NCBI GenBank assembly: GCA_003164375.1 | Contig: PLTE01000226.1 | Span: forward strand, 21,287 to 36,007 | Length of the DNA stretch: 14,721 nucleotides | Origin: Hyphomicrobiales bacterium | Lineage (GTDB): Bacteria > Pseudomonadota > Alphaproteobacteria > Rhizobiales > Xanthobacteraceae | Direction: 5' to 3' | In this document: in pieces, positions 13,268-14,721 of the stretch | How positions within the stretch are numbered: the first letter of the stretch is position 1 | Layout: each line of letters begins with the position of its first letter | Translations under genes and position numbers: made by a program | Notes under the pieces: generated by a model | Database searches by the model: none | Seen by the model: only the letters and a program-made list of their open reading frames with translations | What the model was told of the DNA's origin: nothing

Positions 13268-14332
13268 TTATTCGAACTTCAGTTCCAACCCGCCGACAGA
13301 CTGAAAGTGACGGTCGACGATTTCCGGTGTCACTGCTTCGAGCTTGTCCGGACGCCAAACCGGATTGCGGTCCTTGTCGACGATCGCTGCGCGTATGCCC
13401 TCGATGAAATCGTGGCCGGCAATGCACGCAAGCGCGATACGGTAATCCTGCCGGAAGCACTCCTCAACCCGGTGAAAAGATGCCGCCGCGCAAAGGTTGC
13501 GCAGCGTGATTTTCAGCGAAGTCGGCGACGCCTTGCGTATCGTTTCGAGGGCCGCGCCGGCTTCGTCGGCGGGTGAGCTGCGCAATCGTTCGACGATGTC
13601 TTCCACATGATCCGCGCTATAGCAGCGATCGATCCATGGCATCGCCTTTTCTAGACCCCCGGGAGCGGGCGGGGCGGCCAATGCAGCGAGCCGCGCCGTG
13701 ATATTGGCCGCGGTGCGACAATCGGCAAGCGCCGCAGGGATGTCGGCAAGCCGCGCCGCGGCAATGTGAATATCGGCCAATCCGCAGTAGATTGCGTCTG
13801 CCGCGGCGACGCGGTTGCCGGTCAGCGCCAGATGGCGGCCGACTTGGCCCGGCGCGCGCGCCAGGAGATACGACACGCCGACATCGGGAAAAAAACCGAT
13901 GCCGACTTCCGGCATCGCGACCGCGGAACGATCGGTTACGACGCGGTGTGAGGCATGCGCCGACAGGCCGACGCCGCCGCCCATCACCAGCCCGTCCATC
14001 ACCGTGATAACCGGTTTCGGGTAGTGCGCGATCAGCATATTGAGCTTGTATTCGGTCGCCCAGAATTGCGCCGGCAGCGTGTCGCCGGACTTCGCAGCGT
14101 CGTAGATCGCGCGAATATCGCCGCCAGAGCAGAACGCCCGCTCGCCGGCGCCGTCGATCAGCACCGCGCCAACCGCGGGATCCGACGCCCACGCGCGTAA
14201 CAACGCGGTCATGCTGACGGCCATGTCGAGGGTGATCGCGTTGAGCGCTTGCGGCCGGTTCAGCGTGACGCGGCGCAGCGCGCGTTGTTCGCGAACCAGA
14301 ACGTCGCCGCCATGCGCTGTCGTTTCGCTCAT
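13268..14332 (-). CDS. 3-hydroxyisobutyryl-CoA hydrolase (enoyl-CoA hydratase/isomerase superfamily)
   Basis: The protein has 354 residues. It hydrolyses 3-hydroxyisobutyryl-CoA to free 3-hydroxyisobutyrate, the step that supplies MmsB. The crotonase oxyanion-hole segments FCSGGDIRAIY (67-77) and GLVMGGGVGLS (114-124) are present. The hydrolase-specific MPEVGIGFFPDVG (140-152) places Glu142 and Asp150 eight residues apart, as the catalytic pair of mammalian HIBCH is. The C-terminal extension beyond a normal enoyl-CoA hydratase length also fits HIBCH. ATG 14330-14332 is chosen because it begins MSETTAHGGD and overlaps the upstream dehydrogenase stop (ATGA). The frame extends further upstream, but that part is an Arg-rich shadow of the dehydrogenase gene. 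Translational coupling to the dehydrogenase is likely. Confidence 0.93.
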   Translation of the reverse strand: MSETTAHGGDVLVREQRALRRVTLNRPQALNAITLDMAVSMTALLRAWASDPAVGAVLIDGAGERAFCSGGDIRAIYDAAKSGDTLPAQFWATEYKLNMLIAHYPKPVITVMDGLVMGGGVGLSAHASHRVVTDRSAVAMPEVGIGFFPDVGVSYLLARAPGQVGRHLALTGNRVAAADAIYCGLADIHIAAARLADIPAALADCRTAANITARLAALAAPPAPGGLEKAMPWIDRCYSADHVEDIVERLRSSPADEAGAALETIRKASPTSLKITLRNLCAAASFHRVEECFRQDYRIALACIAGHDFIEGIRAAIVDKDRNPVWRPDKLEAVTPEIVDRHFQSVGGLELKFE

Positions 14333-14721
14333 CGTCCGACGAGGCTTCTCGCCACGATGAGCCGCATGATCTCGTTCGAGCCCTCGAGAATCTGGTGCAC
14401 GCGCAAATCGCGCACGATCTTCTCGATACCGTATTCTGAAAGATAGCCGTAGCCGCCGTGCAATTGCAGAGCCTGATTGGCGACGTCGAAAGCGGCATCG
14501 GTGACGAAGCGCTTGGCCATGGCGGAGAGTTGTGTCGTGTTCGCGTCCTTGCGGTCGAATGCGGCTGCGGCCCGCCACAGCAAGGCGCGCGATGCTTCGA
14601 GCGCGGTCGCCATATCGGCGAGGCGGAATTGCAGCGCCTGAAATTCGTCGAGCCGCTTGCCGAAGGCCTTGCGCTCCTTCATGTACCCCGCGGCGAAGTC
14701 GATGGCCCCCTGGGCGATCCC
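14329..14721 (-). CDS. Acyl-CoA dehydrogenase, C-terminal part (probably isobutyryl-CoA dehydrogenase)
   Basis: The gene runs off the right edge; 130 C-terminal residues are visible, starting GIAQGAIDFAAGYMKERKAF. The FAD-binding C-terminal helical domain is clear: RKAFGKRLDEFQALQFRLAD, then LQLHGGYGYLSEYGIEKIVR and the ending QILEGSNEIMRLIVARSL. The Glu of LEGSNEIM occupies the catalytic-base position of short/medium-chain acyl-CoA dehydrogenases. Substrate choice cannot be read from this part. The operon with 3-hydroxyisobutyryl-CoA hydrolase and mmsB points to isobutyryl-CoA (valine pathway). Its stop overlaps the hydrolase start. Confidence 0.92.
   Translation of the reverse strand, partial: GIAQGAIDFAAGYMKERKAFGKRLDEFQALQFRLADMATALEASRALLWRAAAAFDRKDANTTQLSAMAKRFVTDAAFDVANQALQLHGGYGYLSEYGIEKIVRDLRVHQILEGSNEIMRLIVARSLVGR

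Noticed and set aside
13617..14498. A 293-codon minus-strand open frame across the hydrolase and dehydrogenase genes
   Set aside because: Arg/Ser/Cys-rich translation in the wrong frame of two well-supported enzymes.
14333..14578. Upstream extension of the hydrolase frame
   Set aside because: It is antiphase to the acyl-CoA dehydrogenase coding sequence and Arg-rich; ATG 14332 gives the family-typical N-terminus and an ATGA junction.

Overview
The window is a GC-rich, densely coding stretch of bacterial chromosome. The likely source is an alphaproteobacterium, probably of the Hyphomicrobiales (Rhizobiales). This is inferred from base composition, protein style and a branched-chain amino-acid catabolic operon typical of that group. 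No gene here fixes the species. I see no tRNA, rRNA, CRISPR array, transposase or attachment site.

Layout, left to right. (1) Positions 1-972, plus strand: the last 63 codons of an unidentified gene, then a TauE/SafE-type membrane transporter. (2) 1008-1928, minus strand: a PPK2 polyphosphate kinase, convergent with the transporter. (3) 1929-2278: a 350-base divergent intergenic region with a good -10 box facing ppk2. (4) 2279-7833, plus strand: an operon-like run encoding a small DUF5132-like membrane protein, an HMA2-like two-span membrane protein, a P-type ATPase, an EcsC-family protein and a DUF445 (YjiN-like) membrane protein. The last three are tightly coupled: an ATGA overlap joins ATPase and EcsC, and a long overlap joins EcsC and DUF445. 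(5) 7921-8904, plus strand: a six-span voltage-gated K+ channel, preceded by a short intergenic region with a perfect 17-base inverted repeat. (6) 8917-9585, minus strand: a beta-class carbonic anhydrase convergent with the channel. (7) 9767-11974, minus strand: a secreted FecR-domain protein and, upstream of it, a TPR plus outer-membrane beta-barrel protein. (8) 12101-14721, minus strand: the end of a valine-degradation operon. It encodes acyl-CoA dehydrogenase (cut by the window edge), 3-hydroxyisobutyryl-CoA hydrolase, 3-hydroxyisobutyrate dehydrogenase and a tiny two-span membrane protein.

How the genes may work together. The valine genes encode successive steps from isobutyryl-CoA to methylmalonate semialdehyde; only the hydration step is missing from the window. 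The least conventional part is region 4. The P-type ATPase keeps every catalytic motif (DKTGT, TGE, HP, TGD, GDGIND) but has Asp-Tyr-Gly-Thr-Gly where metal-transporting P1B pumps have the transmembrane Cys-Pro-Cys, and its HMA-like N-terminus lacks the CxxC metal site. It is preceded by two small membrane proteins, one also carrying a CxxC-less HMA-like domain, and followed by EcsC and DUF445 proteins of unknown biochemistry. This looks like a multi-component membrane system whose transported ion cannot be predicted from known motifs. It is my main candidate for something under-described. The FecR/beta-barrel pair is the second: it has neither the sigma-factor nor the TonB-receptor partners of classical FecR systems.
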